Shown here: in pieces, positions 45,122 to 56,959 of the stretch
Layout of the letters: the number at the start of each line of letters is the position of its first letter
Position numbering within the stretch: the first letter of the stretch is position 1
Source: Ricordea florida
Lineage: Eukaryota; Cnidaria; Anthozoa; Corallimorpharia; Ricordeidae
DNA: 64,000 nucleotides
Reading direction: 5' to 3'
NCBI GenBank assembly: GCA_949710005.1
Contig: OX453274.1
Location: 27,628,240-27,692,239, forward strand
The notes under the pieces: generated by a model
What the model saw: the letters and a program-made list of their open reading frames with translations, nothing else
Database searches by the model: none
Told to the model about the DNA's origin: nothing
Made by a program: the position numbers and the translations under genes

Positions 45122-45594
45122 ATACCGTGTAATTAACAGATGTCAAGACTCGTGGTTAGTTACGAAAGACATTACATTAGCAGACATTGCTCCTGTTGAG
45201 CGTGTCATCAAACAGTGATTAAAATTGCACTACTACGCGCAGAAAGAAATGACTACTTTATTTTACAAGTACAATTACCATTAACAACTTTGGACGCTTA
45301 ACCATAGTTAACCTCTACTAACTATGGCTTAACAGAACTACACAATAAAGTTGACAACCATTTGGCCGTAAATGCATAAATATCACACGTATATCATTCC
45401 TTAAGTAACACTATACTGCAAATTGTTTAAGAGCTTTTAAGACAAGTGCTCCTGTTGAGCGTGGAACAAAACCGAAACGTTTTCATCTTTTCTGCTTATA
45501 CTGATGCATGTTCTTCATCATGGAAAATAGTCGTCGCCTCAAAGAGGCCTTTGATCTAGATAGTGTGTTAGTTGGTTAGTTAGTCATTAGTTGT

Positions 45595-45761
45595 CGTTCG
45601 AGCGCTTTTGATGAAATAAATGATGATGTTGTAAAATGCTTCTTCTTTTTTTTTAAATAATCACCTGTGTATTTATACCAAAACAATTATTCGCCTCGGG
45701 TTTAGTGATTATCGGTGAATAATCACTGATGATCACTTCGCCTTCGGTGAATAATTGTTAA
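45595..45761. repeat. Half copy of the two-hairpin element family (as 5490-5764)
   Basis: Starts around GTTCGAGCGCTTTTGATGAA and includes AATAATCACCTGTGTATTTAT and the closing hairpin to AATAATTGTTAA. The other half of the long arms is missing. Confidence 0.7.
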
Positions 45762-46462
45762 ATAAATACTCTCGGCTCGATTTACTCGGGCTTGCAAGCC
45801 ACGTGGTCTGACCGGAAGCGACACGATTTGTAACCCCGCTTCGTGAGGAAACATAAACAAGACTTCAAATCCGTGTGCAACATGTTTTACTGTGAGGCTA
45901 AAATTAATTGGAATTGCTTTTTAAAGTAAAGAAACTTAAACCTCAACTACATTTCCACCAAAAGTACAACCAACTATACTATATGATTTATTTCCTGTTC
46001 TTAAATTTAGTTAGCAAAATGTCACTGAACACAACAATTTTCTTTAAACAGTAGCATTGCTTTCTTTCAGACAAGACAAAGTCTAGTTCTGTCTAAACCT
46101 TTCACCCTCAGACGTGATCAATAAGCAACTTCTCCTGACAATGTCAAATAAAGCCGGTAGTCGGTGTCAATTGAGAAAATGATCAATTCATGTGTATTGT
46201 ACTATCCAGCATCATATTTTCAAAAACAACATACAACGGGAAGTGCAGGTAATCCACTGAGAAGAATTACAACTCAGATCTTGAGGGTGAAAGGGCTATT
46301 AAGTCGTGAAGTAGGTCAAGAAACAATTTTCAGAAAAAAGCTGTCTGACTTGCAATGGCTTAATATAACTGAACAAACTATCTAATGTGTAGACGAAAAC
46401 AGGTACAAGGGGGGTAGGGGAACAACAAAATAAACAGGTTAGCAACACAAACGTACCTTGCA

Positions 46463-46613
46463 AAGGGGTAGTGAATCATGTCGGCCTTTGCAAAATATCC
46501 CGAGGGGTAGTAAATCATGTAAGCCTTTACAAAATATCCCGAGATCTTCTGATTACCCCACCCACCCCTCGAGGAGATCTCGGGATATTTTGTAAAGGCT
46601 TACATGATTCACT
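46463..46613. repeat. Direct plus inverted repeat, strong 42-base-arm hairpin
   Basis: Arms 46507-46548 and 46572-46613 pair almost without mismatch (GGTAGTAAATCATGTAAGCC outwards to CCCGAGATCT inwards). A further diverged direct copy of the left arm precedes it at 46463-46506. It lies about 200 bases past the 3' end of the zinc-finger gene. Confidence 0.85.
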
Positions 46614-46819
46614 ACCTTTGAAAAGGGTTGGCAAAATGTAACATCAAATTTCTTCTTTCTAAGTCTATGTGTGATTAAATAGTCCTTTAAAATCATCATA
46701 GTAAAATACATAGGTGGTCAATAACTACTGCATGTAATAATACAGCTCCAAACTGAAACAACTTCACAACTGTACAAGGCTCACTTTCAGGAAAACATAT
46801 AACATGCACAGAATTTGTT

Positions 46820-48820
46820 TTACTTATTCGTAAACTGTTCAGCCATGTGATTAAGAATTCCACAGACAGTACTGAATGCCTTGTTACAAATCCAACACTT
46901 GTAAAGACCATCTGTCTCCACGTCACTTTCATCTCCAATTCCCCGATTTGTAGTAGCATTACTTTCATGTAGGTCTGGCAAGCACCTACCACACTCTGTA
47001 TCTTCCATACAGTGAGTTTTCTGATGGGTTCTGAGGCTGCTGGACCAAGTAAAGGACTTGCCACACACTGTACATTTATATGGTTTCTCCCTACTGTGGC
47101 TTCTCTGATGACTTCTGAGATAACTGGATCTAGAAAACCACTTGCCAAATTGCGTACATTTGTATGGTTTCTCTCCACTGTGGGTTCTCTGATGACTTCT
47201 GAGATTACTGGATGTAGAAAAACACTTGTCACATTGCGTACATTTGTATGGTTTGTATGGACTGTGGGTTCTCTCATGTCGTCTGAGACCACTGGATCTA
47301 GAAAAGCACTTGTCACACTGTGCACATTCGTATGGTTTCTCTCCACTGTGGGTTCTCTCGTGTCTTCTGAGATCACTGGATGTACAAAACCACTTGCCAC
47401 ATTGCATACATTTGTATGGTTTCTCTCCACTGTGGGTTCTCTTGTGTCTTCTGAGATCACTGGATGTACAAAAACACTTGCCACATTGCATACATTTGTA
47501 TGGTTTCTCTCCACTGTGGGTTCTCTCATGTCTTCTGAGACTACTGGATGTAGAAAAACACTTGTCACAGTGTGTACATTTGTACGGTTTCTGTCCACTG
47601 TGGGTTGTTTGATGGACTCGTAGATAGTTGGGACCTTGAAAAGCACTTGCCACACTGTTTACATTTGTATGGTTTCTCTCCACTGTGGGTTCTCTCGTGT
47701 CTTCTGAGATCAGTGGATGTACAAAAACACTTGCCACATTGCATACATTTGTATGGTTTCTGTCCGCTGTGGGTTCTCTCATGTCTTCTTAGATGACTGG
47801 GTGTAGAAAAACACTTGTCACACTGTGTACATTTGTATGGTTTCTCTCCATTGTGGGTTGTTTGATGGACTCGTAGATGGTTGGACCTTGAAAAGCACTT
47901 GCCACACTGTTTACATTTGTATGGTTTCTGTCCACTGTGAGTTGTTTGATGGGTTTTGAGATTACTTGATGTAGAAAAACACTTGTCACACTGTGTACAT
48001 TTGTATGGTTTCTCTCCACTGTGGGTTTTCTTGTGTCTTCTGAGATCACTGGATGCACAAAAACACTTGCCACATTGCATACATTTGTATGGTTTCTCTC
48101 CACTGTGGGTTCTCTTGTGTCTTCCGAGATCACTGGATGTACAAAAACACTTGTCACATTGCATACATTCGTATGGTTTCTCTCCACTGTGGGTTCTCTC
48201 ATGTCTTCTGAGATTACTGGATTGAGAAAAACACTTGCCGCATTGCATACATTTGTATAGTTTCTCTCCACTGTGGGTTCTCTCATGTCTTCTGAGATTA
48301 CTGGATTTAGAAAAACACTTGCCACATTGCATACATTTGTATGGTTTCTCTCCACTGTGGGTTCTCTCATGTCTTCTTAGATGACTGGGTGTAGAAAAAC
48401 ACTTGTCACACTGTGTACATTTGTATGGTTTCTTTCCATTGTGGGTTGTTTGATGGACTCGTAGATGGTTGGACCTTGAAAAGCACTTGCCACACTGTTT
48501 ACATTTGTATGGTTTCTGTCCACTGTGAGTTGTTTGATGGGTTTTGAGATTACTTGATGTAGAAAAACACTTGTCACACTGTGTACATTTGTATGGTTTC
48601 TCTCCATTGTGGGTTGTTTGATGGACTCGTAGATGGTTGGACCTTGAAAAACACTTGTCACACTGTGTACATTTGTATGGTTTCTCTCCATTGTGGGTTC
48701 TCTCGTGTCTTTTGAGATCACTGGATGTACAAAAACACTTGCCACATTGCATACATTTGTATGGTTTCTCTCCACTGTGGGCTGTTTGATGGGTTCTGAG
48801 ATTGCTGGAGCAAAAAAGCA
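46820..48820 (-). CDS. Tandem C2H2 zinc-finger protein, frame broken mid-array
   Basis: About 22 C2H2 fingers joined by TGEKPY-type linkers (here HSGEKPYKC/HNGEKPYKC), so a sequence-specific DNA-binding protein; no partner domain such as KRAB or BTB is seen. Fingers 1-13 are in the frame that ends at 47565; finger 14 is cut by an extra G in the GGG at 47630-47632, and fingers 15-21 continue in the next frame to a stop at 46820. Sister fingers have GG there. Finger 20 has lost its second Cys (CTQFGK), and a last odd finger CWICNKAF follows an acidic spacer. The 5' side begins in mid-finger at an AG acceptor (48821-48822), so an upstream exon is expected but was not found. A pseudogene or an assembly error fits equally. 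Confidence 0.8.
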
Positions 48821-50911
48821 CTGATGATTACCGAAGGTTACCTGATGGATACCTAATAGGTTACTTGATGTCAGTGAGAAACCTATTAACGCTTACGTGT
48901 AAGATACACAATTATCATTGACAAGTGATTTTGAGTCCAATTTGGAATAAAAAAGTGCAAGTAACTTTTAAAATGCGAAAAAATCTCACATGCAAGTAGG
49001 GTGAGTTCTTTGGTCTGTAAAATGTACAAGTGCATTAGTTATTCCAAATTGCACACAACATTTGATTGCTTGTTAATGTTACACATGTAAAAAATTACAT
49101 TTCACATTTCTTCAACTTTCTGCCTGTTTGGGATTGATTAACATTCTTTGTTAATCAATGCATTGAAATGCTTTTATGTCTATTATTATTATATGAAGTA
49201 GAAAAATGAATATTTATCCAGGCAATTCCCACTAAATATCAGCTTATACTTACCTGACAAGCCTGTAGGCCTGACAACCATTAAGACTTAGCGAGATAAA
49301 TAATTGTCTTGTAGTTCAACACACAAAAAAAAATGTTTTATTGCAAGAAGATGAAACTGTATTTTCTTCATTTTTTTTTCAAGAAAAATCTTAAAAGATG
49401 TTTGCCACATTAACTTGCAACCAATGCACGAATGCAAGTGGTGCCTTTATTGCAGTTTGAATAAAGTAGAGAGCATTGGCAAAGCTTGCCATCAAGAAAA
49501 ACAAATGGTTGTTTAGTTAATCCACTGTTACTGTTCTAGTAATTTGTAATATAAGAAAAGCAGCTATAAAATACACCACATGGTTGTTGCTGAACCTCCT
49601 TGAAATACTCTCTAAAGTAAACTGTAATTTTCTAATTTCTAAGAAAGTACACCATGAAAAAGCCATTCATGGTCAAACCATTCAAAATCTTCCCTGCAAA
49701 CGTGGACCCTTCCTTAATATTTTCAGTAACTACATTACAATATTTTTGTTTCATTCTGAGTTGTTTGATTGGCTTAAATGTAATTTAAGCTAGTTTACGG
49801 TGAGAAGCAATGTTGTGTTTTTTCTCTTGTTGGCTTTATCCTACAGAGTGCTAAGCATATCATCAGTCAGTATGTCAGTTGTCTGCGTTTGCAGCGGTTA
49901 GCATGTTTTAAGTACTGGTGATGTTATCATCAGTTGGCGTCTGTGGCATCTGGTATTTTGTCAGTGGTCCACACATGTGAGGCAGGGTTTTTGGATCTAC
50001 AGATGACTCACAAGAAAGCAGCATATGGTCATTTCTTGCGTGCAGCAGGTCGCCAGCATGTAACCTTCATGGTCAGCAGAGCCCTGGGGCAGTTGATTGG
50101 GACGACGGCCAGCGCTCTTCTCCTGGTGCCTCGGTTTATCGTACGTATTGTGTACTTTTAGTGTGTACTTTGCCTTCCAAGTTGGCAGTTGCTCTTGATT
50201 TGTTCTCATCCGTTCTTCGAGTTCCCCTCCCTCCCCATTGCCCTTGGCTTCTTGTCATAGTTGTTTTTGTTTGTTATTGTTTCAGTTCTATTATGGTTTC
50301 TGTCATTGATATATTATTAGTTATTTATTTGTTTATTCATTTTTTTTCCACTGGGTCTGCTCAGTGTGATGGGTGCCCAGTGTGTGGTGTAAGGTGTGGG
50401 GGGCTCGTGGCTGGGTCAGCAGGCAGTGCCTGTCTGCTGGTAGGTACGTGGTGTAAGCATCATATAGTGGTTCCCCGTTAGTGAATATATGGCATACATT
50501 GCTCTCCATAGCCATACACGATGCTTACACCACGTACCTGCCTGTCTGCTAGGCGATCTTCTTAGGGCGTGGGTTTGGGCAGTCATTCAGGCCCATAGTC
50601 TCCTGGGGCACCTAACCTCCACCATGCGACGATTGTTGTTAATTAACATTTTGAAATACTGCTGTCATTTCTCCATGTGAAACTACGTATATTTCAGGAT
50701 ATCTGTCATGTCAGGATGACAGATATTCAACATCTTGTGACCATATTCGAAAGTGCTACCATACAATATAAGTCGAACAATAATTACAGAATGATGACTG
50801 TAGACAATCATTCTATAACATAGGTGATTGAATGTTCAATTGCTCAATAAGAAATTGAGGCACATGCACAATTAGTTTAATGTCCAAACATAATTAATGT
50901 CTGCATTTATG
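48821..50911. other. Intergenic; possible tyrosine-recombinase retroelement scrap
   Basis: No host gene seen. Near 49925-50160 (plus) a frame reads QLASVASGILSVVHTC followed by MTHKKAAY, which faintly recalls the RT/RNase H region of DIRS/Ngaro-type retroelements; this is a weak match. At 50439-50461 and 50520-50542 lie 23-base inverted arms (GGTAGGTACGTGGTGTAAGC and complement, one mismatch) that may be the end of the same or another element. Confidence 0.3.
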
Positions 50912-53900
50912 CAGGGGCACCCATCGGAGGTGTTCCGCAAAAAAGGTGTTCCGCAGTACACATTCAGCTGGCTGGGAAATTTTTAATTGCTAGTGGCTTC
51001 TGCTGGGAATTACTGACTTTTTCAAGCATTTCAAGCCGAGCTGGCTGGGAAATACTTACTTTTTTTCTAGCATTTCCAGCCGAACAGAAGGAGCTGGCTA
51101 AAAAAACACTGGAGACTGATGGCGAGTGAAAATGAACCCCTCCACCACTCCCTCGGTGGTGACAAAGTAATGACCGCTGGCTAAAGTTATCGCGTTTGCG
51201 GAAAAACGGTTTTCAGTTGGTCGCTTCTGTCTTCGCGGGATTATGCAAGATCCAACGACATTTTGAGCGAATATATTTTGCATCTTCCTCATTTACATGT
51301 AAGATTAATTTCCATTGTTTTGTTGTCTGTATGCTGAAGTTCTTGTGATGTTCTTCTACAGTTGAGACGAATTGCAGGAATTGAATGAGCTAACAACAGT
51401 ATTTTCATTCACAGATTCTGCAGATTTGGGGTGCCAGTTCGGCTTCCCGCTCTCAGTTCTAGAGTCGACAGCGTGATTCTTCAAACAGAAGGCAAGTTTT
51501 TATCCTCTACTTTTACGGTAAAAATTTTATTATTTCAGTTAATTTCTTTCGACAACTCCAGGCTGTAGAGGACAAGCATGTGCCAAAAAATAAAAAAAAA
51601 AATGTGCAACCTTTAACAAATTGTCAATTTCGTGTTTTCATTCCGAATTCAACAGTGGTTCAACACCGACAGATGTCTGAATTTGGTGGGAGTGGTGGTA
51701 TATGCCTTAAAGTTGTAGTTAACTGTGCAAGCTTGGAAACAATTTTGTTATCTTGCGAGGCTAATTGTCAGTTGAGGGACAATTTTGGCAGGGCACGAAG
51801 TTTGTCTGGCCAGACATTATTTTATAGTTGTGTTGTCTTATGGTTTTACGGCTATGCTAGTCCACTACAGTTTTACATGTATCATCATTACTTTTACATT
51901 ATGTCTAATGATTCAGATTGGCATCATGAGCACTGTTGTATTGTATATTTTTATATGCCCAACTGAGTGAAATTTCCTTGTGTGAGATTGCTCCTTATCA
52001 ATTTATCAGGAAAGACCAACATGGACTAAGTAAAGTCCTCTGATTGAAATGCAACCAATCATCAGCTGTTTTGTGTGGGCTTGGGTACTCAATATGTGCA
52101 AATAAATATTTTCTCTGTTTATTAGTGTTTTTGTGTATTGTGTATGTTAGTTATTGTTATTATGACCAACATTGTACATTTTTTTACTTGGCAGATCTTT
52201 TAGTACTCCTTTTTAATATCAACAATTTATCATATCATCCTCTTATTATAACAAACAAGGTTGAGTTAGGCTTGTGACGATGAGCATTCACTGTTCGTTC
52301 ATTCTTGTGACCCTCTCTCTTCCATCAGGTTGAGTTAGGCTTGTGACGATGAGCATTCATTGTTTGTTCATTCTTGTGACCCTCTCTCTTCCATCGGAAT
52401 GAGTTAGGCTTGTGACGATGAGCATTCATTGTTCGTTCATTCTTGTGACCCTCTCTCTTTCATCAGGTTGAGTTAGGCTTGTGACGATGGGCATTCATTG
52501 CTTGTTCATTCTTGTGACCCTCTCTCTTCCATCAGGTTGAGTTAGGCTTGTGACGATGAGCATTCATTGTTTGTTCATTCTTGTGACCCTCTCTCTTCCA
52601 TCAGGTTGAGTTAGGCTTGTGACGATGGGCATTCATTGCTTGTTCATTCTTGTGACCCTCTCTCTTCCATCAGGTTGAGTTAGGCTTGTGACGATAAGCA
52701 TTCACTGTTCGTTCATTCTTGTGACCCTCTCTCTTCCATCAGGTTGAGTTAGGCTTGTGACGATGAGCATTCATTGTTTGTTCATTCTTGTGACCCTCTC
52801 TCTTCCATCGGAATGAGTTAGGCTTGTGACGATGAGCATTCATTGTTTGTTCATTCTTGTGACCCTCTCTCTTCCATCAGGTTGAGTTAGGCTTGTGACG
52901 ATGAGCATTCATTGTTTGTTCATTCTTGTGACCCTCTCTCTTCCATCGGAATGAGTAAGGCTTGTGACGATGAGCATTCACTGTTCGTTCATTCTTGTGA
53001 CCCTCTCTCTTCCATCAGGTTGAGTTAGGCTTGTGACGATGGGCATTCATTGCTTGTTCATTCTTGTGACCCTCTCTCTTCCATCGGAATGAGTTAGGCT
53101 TGTGACGATGAGCATTCACTGTTCGTTCATTCTTGTGACCCTCTCTCTTCCATCAGGTTGAGTTAGGCTTGTGACGATGAGCATTCATTGTTTGTTCATT
53201 CTTGTGACCCTCTCTCTTCCATCAGGTTGAGTTAGGCTTGTGACGATGGGCATTCATTGCTTGTTCATTCTTGTGACCCTCTCTCTTCCATCGGAATGAG
53301 TTAGGCTTGAGACGATGAGCATTCACTGTTCGTTCATTCTTGTGACCCTCTCTCTTCCATCAGGTTGAGTTAGGCTTGTGACGATGAGCATTCATTGTTT
53401 GTTCATTCTTGTGACCCTCTCTCTTCCATCGGAATGAGTTAGGCTTGTGACGATGAGCATTCACTGTTCGTTCATTCTTGTGACCCTCTCTCTTCCATCA
53501 GGTTGAGTTAGGCTTGTGACGATGAGCATTCATTGCTTGTTCATTCTTGTGACCCTCTCTCTTCCATCAGGTTGAGTTAGGCTTGTGACGATGGGCATTC
53601 ATTGCTTGTTCATTCTTGTGACCCTCTCTCTTCCATCGGAATGAGTTAGGCTTGTGACGATGAGCATTCACTGTTCGTCCATTCTTGTGACGATGAGCAT
53701 TCATTGTTTGTTCATTCTTGTGACCCTCTCTCTTCCATCGGAATGAGTTAGGCTTGTGACCATGAACATTCACTGTTCATTCATTCTTGTGACCCTCTCT
53801 CTTCCATCAGGTTGAGTTAGGCTTGTGACGATGGGCATTCACTGTTCGTTCATTCTTGTGACCCTCTCTCTTCCATCAGGTTGAGTTAGGCTTGTGACGA

Positions 53901-54976
53901 TGAGTATTCACTTTTTGTTCATTCTTATGACCCCCTCTCTTCTATCGGGTGAAGGCATTTTTTCTATGCACCAACTCTTAAATTTGCACTCGCTGTATGT
54001 GAATGAAGTCATTGAGATGAAGATGTTCCACAATTTGTTCAGCCATGGTAACAATTTCATTTTGGAATAAATTACTGACAATGAGAAGTCTATTTAGTTG
54101 GGGCATTTAGCAGTCAGACATTTCTGGCTTAGTACCTGAAGCAGAGCTTGGTCAGTGACATTTTGCACCATGATAAGAAATGGATGTTACTACATCAGCA
54201 GCTTTTTTTGACACAGAAGTTTATACAAGTTCATGGCGAGGACTCAGTCAAACATGGAAATGGTTTGCAAAATTGACAGTGTGACTGGAAAAGTCAAGTC
54301 AATGTAACAACCAACCATGAAATCTGTGAGAAACGAGCATACTCCCAAGGATAAAATTTTAAAACATTTTTGGAGATGGAAGAGTAAAGTAAAACTGAAT
54401 TGTATGTAATCTTTATGTAATCTTATGTAATGTTCATGCTAGCTACGAGACATTGTACCTCTTTTTTGCACACTCACTGTTCACTGTATGTCAGAATTAC
54501 ACGAATCAGTTAATAAATGTTTGACAGTGAAAGGTAATTGTCTAATTGTTTAACTCATGAAAAAATTTATTGTCCATTAGCCTTTTTGCATAACAGCCAA
54601 GCAACCATGATTCCCACCATTTGTTTGGAGAAGTTTTAAAATATTAGCATTAGAATTATTAAGGCATTTTCTCATACGCGGAAGCAAAATAACGGCAAAA
54701 CTAAAGGAATACAGGACAAGCATGCGTTTTTCACTAATTAATGTCTCTTTCAAATGCTGGCTGGGAAAAAAATCAGCAGACAGTCAGCTGGCTGGGAATT
54801 TCCCTGGCAACGTAGCTGGGAAGTGGAACTTTTCTTACCATCCTGCTGGGAGTGCGGAACAGATATTTTTTTCCCAGCAACAGAAAAAAAATACTAAAAA
54901 TGCCTTAAAGTGTTTACTTATCATTGTGATGGGTTGAATATTGCATTTTGGGAAAATGTTTCGTTGGGTGCCCCTG
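50912..54976. mobile_element. 4.07-kb DNA element with CAGGGGCACCCA ends and TTTATG duplication
   Basis: Terminal inverted repeats CAGGGGCACCCA/TGGGTGCCCCTG, flanked on both sides by the direct repeat TTTATG (50906-50911 and 54977-54982). Just inside each end are copies of GCTGGCTGGGAA in similar spacing. No transposase could be recognised; the middle 1.7 kb is a minisatellite. Short open frames at 51580-51966 and 52044-52277 resemble nothing known to me. Confidence 0.8.
52259..53950. repeat. Minisatellite: ~24 copies of a 69-bp unit
   Basis: The unit starts GGTTGAGTTAGGCTTGTGAC and ends CTCTCTCTTCCATCA. Copies start every 69 bases (52259, 52328, ...), with one copy shortened near 53680 and decay at the right end. 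Two junction types alternate irregularly, CATCAGGTTGAG and CATCGGAATGAG. 69 is 23 codons, so one minus-strand frame stays open through the second type, but the first type has TGA there. It is therefore not a long coding repeat. Confidence 0.95.
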
Positions 54977-55299
54977 TTTATGGTACATTTGATCTGCATG
55001 CATCATTATGACTGGTAGAAAACTTGTATGTGGTACAATTATTGGTAAATGCAAAAATCGATTATAGTAATTGCAGAATACATAACTGCCAAATAGAAAA
55101 CTTGTATTAACTATTTCCTGAGGCTCCTGAGATAGTAATGGTACCCGTAGCTCAGAAGCTAATGAGGTTCAATCTACTGTTGAATGGAGTTACTGTTGAT
55201 TGCATGCAACTAAACTTCAAGAAAACATGGAAGATGCTTCTTTTAAAAGGCAAATCCACTTAGCCTGTACCAGTTCCTCTAACTTTTATAGAGCAGAAC
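54977..55299. other. Spacer, no feature seen
   Basis: About 320 bases between the 4-kb DNA element and the LINE fragment; nothing recognised. Confidence 0.4.
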
Positions 55300-55780
55300 C
55301 CAGTCTAACGTTCTTGGTTGTAACGTCATTTCAGATAATACCCTATCGAAAGCTTGCAGTCGTCTGTACATGTACATCTTACATGTTTGTAAATTCTATG
55401 GATTACCGTTGGATCATCTTCATCTTCTTTTCATTAGTTTTATTTTACCTATATTTACGTACGCTGTGGAAATATAGGGCTGCGCGTATCAACATAAGTA
55501 CTTACTAAGTCTTATTGACAGGGTGTTCAAAAGAGCTTTTAAGCTTGGTTACTGTAAAGAACTCTTTTCCTTTGAAAATTTTTTTGCCCTGCAAGATAAC
55601 AAATTATCAGACAAGATGACTGACAGTAATTCAACCACAGCTTTAGATGACGTTCTGCCACCGGAACGAGCTATGGTTACTTTATGTAAAAGGCATCATA
55701 ACTATATCATCTTCTTTGTCAGAACTGAGTGTTTCAATAGAACTTTTATAACTAGATGCTTTTTCCAGTTAGTTTGTTAG
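55300..55780 (+). pseudogene. LINE reverse transcriptase C-terminal fragment
   Basis: One frame reads through LGCNVISDNTLSKACSRLY, then PIFTYAVEI, a TAG where most relatives have Trp, then LLSLIDRVFKRAFKLGYC and a tail. This is the RT thumb and C-terminal region of a coral-type LINE. The single stop and 5' truncation show it is dead. Confidence 0.7.
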
Positions 55781-55894
55781 TTAGTTAGTCATTAGTTGTC
55801 CATAAGACTTAAGTTATATTACTGTAAGTAAACACATCTGTTGTTAGAGTGTTAAGGAAGACCTTTATTATATATTATTGTTATTATTATTAAC

Positions 55895-56420
55895 AATGAT
55901 GGGCAGAAAAAATGACAGACATGGGTTGCAGAATGAGGATACAAATGCCTTTTCAGTTCTTTGTCAAGCAATAAAGCAGGGGTAGGTATTCTTTTTAACA
56001 ATAACTTTGAACTCCAATTCACGAAAAGCTATACAGATCCTGGAGGTCGCTATAATATAATATTATGTGGTTTAGAGGCAAATGGAAAAGTCATTCAACA
56101 CTGGTAAACGTACATGCGCCAAATGAAGATGACCCAAGTTTCTTTAAATCTCATATCAAACCTATTGAAGACTTTCAGAAGGATTAAATCATAATCGGAG
56201 GTGATTTCAACCTTGTCCTAGACACGGAAAAAGATAAGAAGGGAGGCCTTGCTGAAACACATAACAATTCTAAAACCATTTTGTCAGAGATATCCAAACA
56301 TTTCGATCTTGTCGATAGGTGGAGGGTTTTGAACCCAGATGCTCGAAGATATAACTGGTAATGAAAACGACCGGAAGTTCACTGCAGGCTAGATTTTTTC
56401 CTTGATATCGCAAAGCTTTA
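55895..56420 (+). pseudogene. L1/Tx1-type LINE endonuclease fragment
   Basis: The frame around 56170-56400 gives IIIGGDFNLVLDT, the catalytic GDFN of the endonuclease/exonuclease/phosphatase fold, and ends in RYNW followed by two stops where relatives have Arg-rich residues, then HCRLDFFL. A TAA also precedes the GDFN motif. It is a different LINE class from the neighbouring fragment at 55300-55780, since endonuclease should precede reverse transcriptase. Confidence 0.7.
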
Positions 56421-56647
56421 TGGGTAATGTTAATCGGCGGATATAATAACTAGCTATTTAATAATAACACTACATAATTATGTCCTTAAATGCAAATCCA
56501 AGGGTTCAAGGTTTTTGGAAATTGAATACGGTGCCTTTAACTGATGCCGATTATATTGATACGATAAAACTGACCATGGGATAAACAATGCGAGAATACG
56601 GAGATGACGATTCTATGGGACAACTGGTAAAAATGAGAGTCTGCAGC

Positions 56648-56776
56648 CAACAGCAGTCAAGATGGGATGCAATGGACATACGAATAAATTACAGCTGACT
56701 CAAATATACACAATCAGGTACATACCACGTAGCGGATTTGCACCCAATGTTAATTAACTATGCTAATATCGACACA
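56648..56776 (-). repeat. 3' LTR of the Gypsy element
   Basis: Direct copy of 61101-61233. On the minus strand it begins TGTGTCGATATTAGCATA and ends CTTGACTGCTGTTG. By eye the two copies differ at about eight positions plus a 4-base indel. The usual CA end is not evident, so borders may be off by a few bases. Confidence 0.75.
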
Positions 56777-56959
56777 TCTTTCCCCGTGAGCAAAGATAAA
56801 AAAAGACATATATATATATATATAAAAATAAAAGAAATGAATAATATTCTCTACAAAGTCATTGAAATTTTACTATGACGATGTCCGTAAGTCACACGGC
56901 TAAGTCCTTACAACGGCATACATGTATTATGTTCTTATACGAATCAGACAGTCACGACA

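Noticed and set aside
47012..47623. Long plus-strand open frames over the zinc-finger array
   Set aside because: They are antisense shadows of the repeated finger codons on the minus strand.
53567..53773. A 23-residue-repeat protein on the minus strand within the minisatellite
   Set aside because: The frame exists only where CGGAATGAG-type junctions are adjacent; the other junction type puts TGA in frame, so the array as a whole is not coding.
52259..53950. A CRISPR array
   Set aside because: Units are contiguous 69-bp tandem copies with no unique spacers, in an animal genome.
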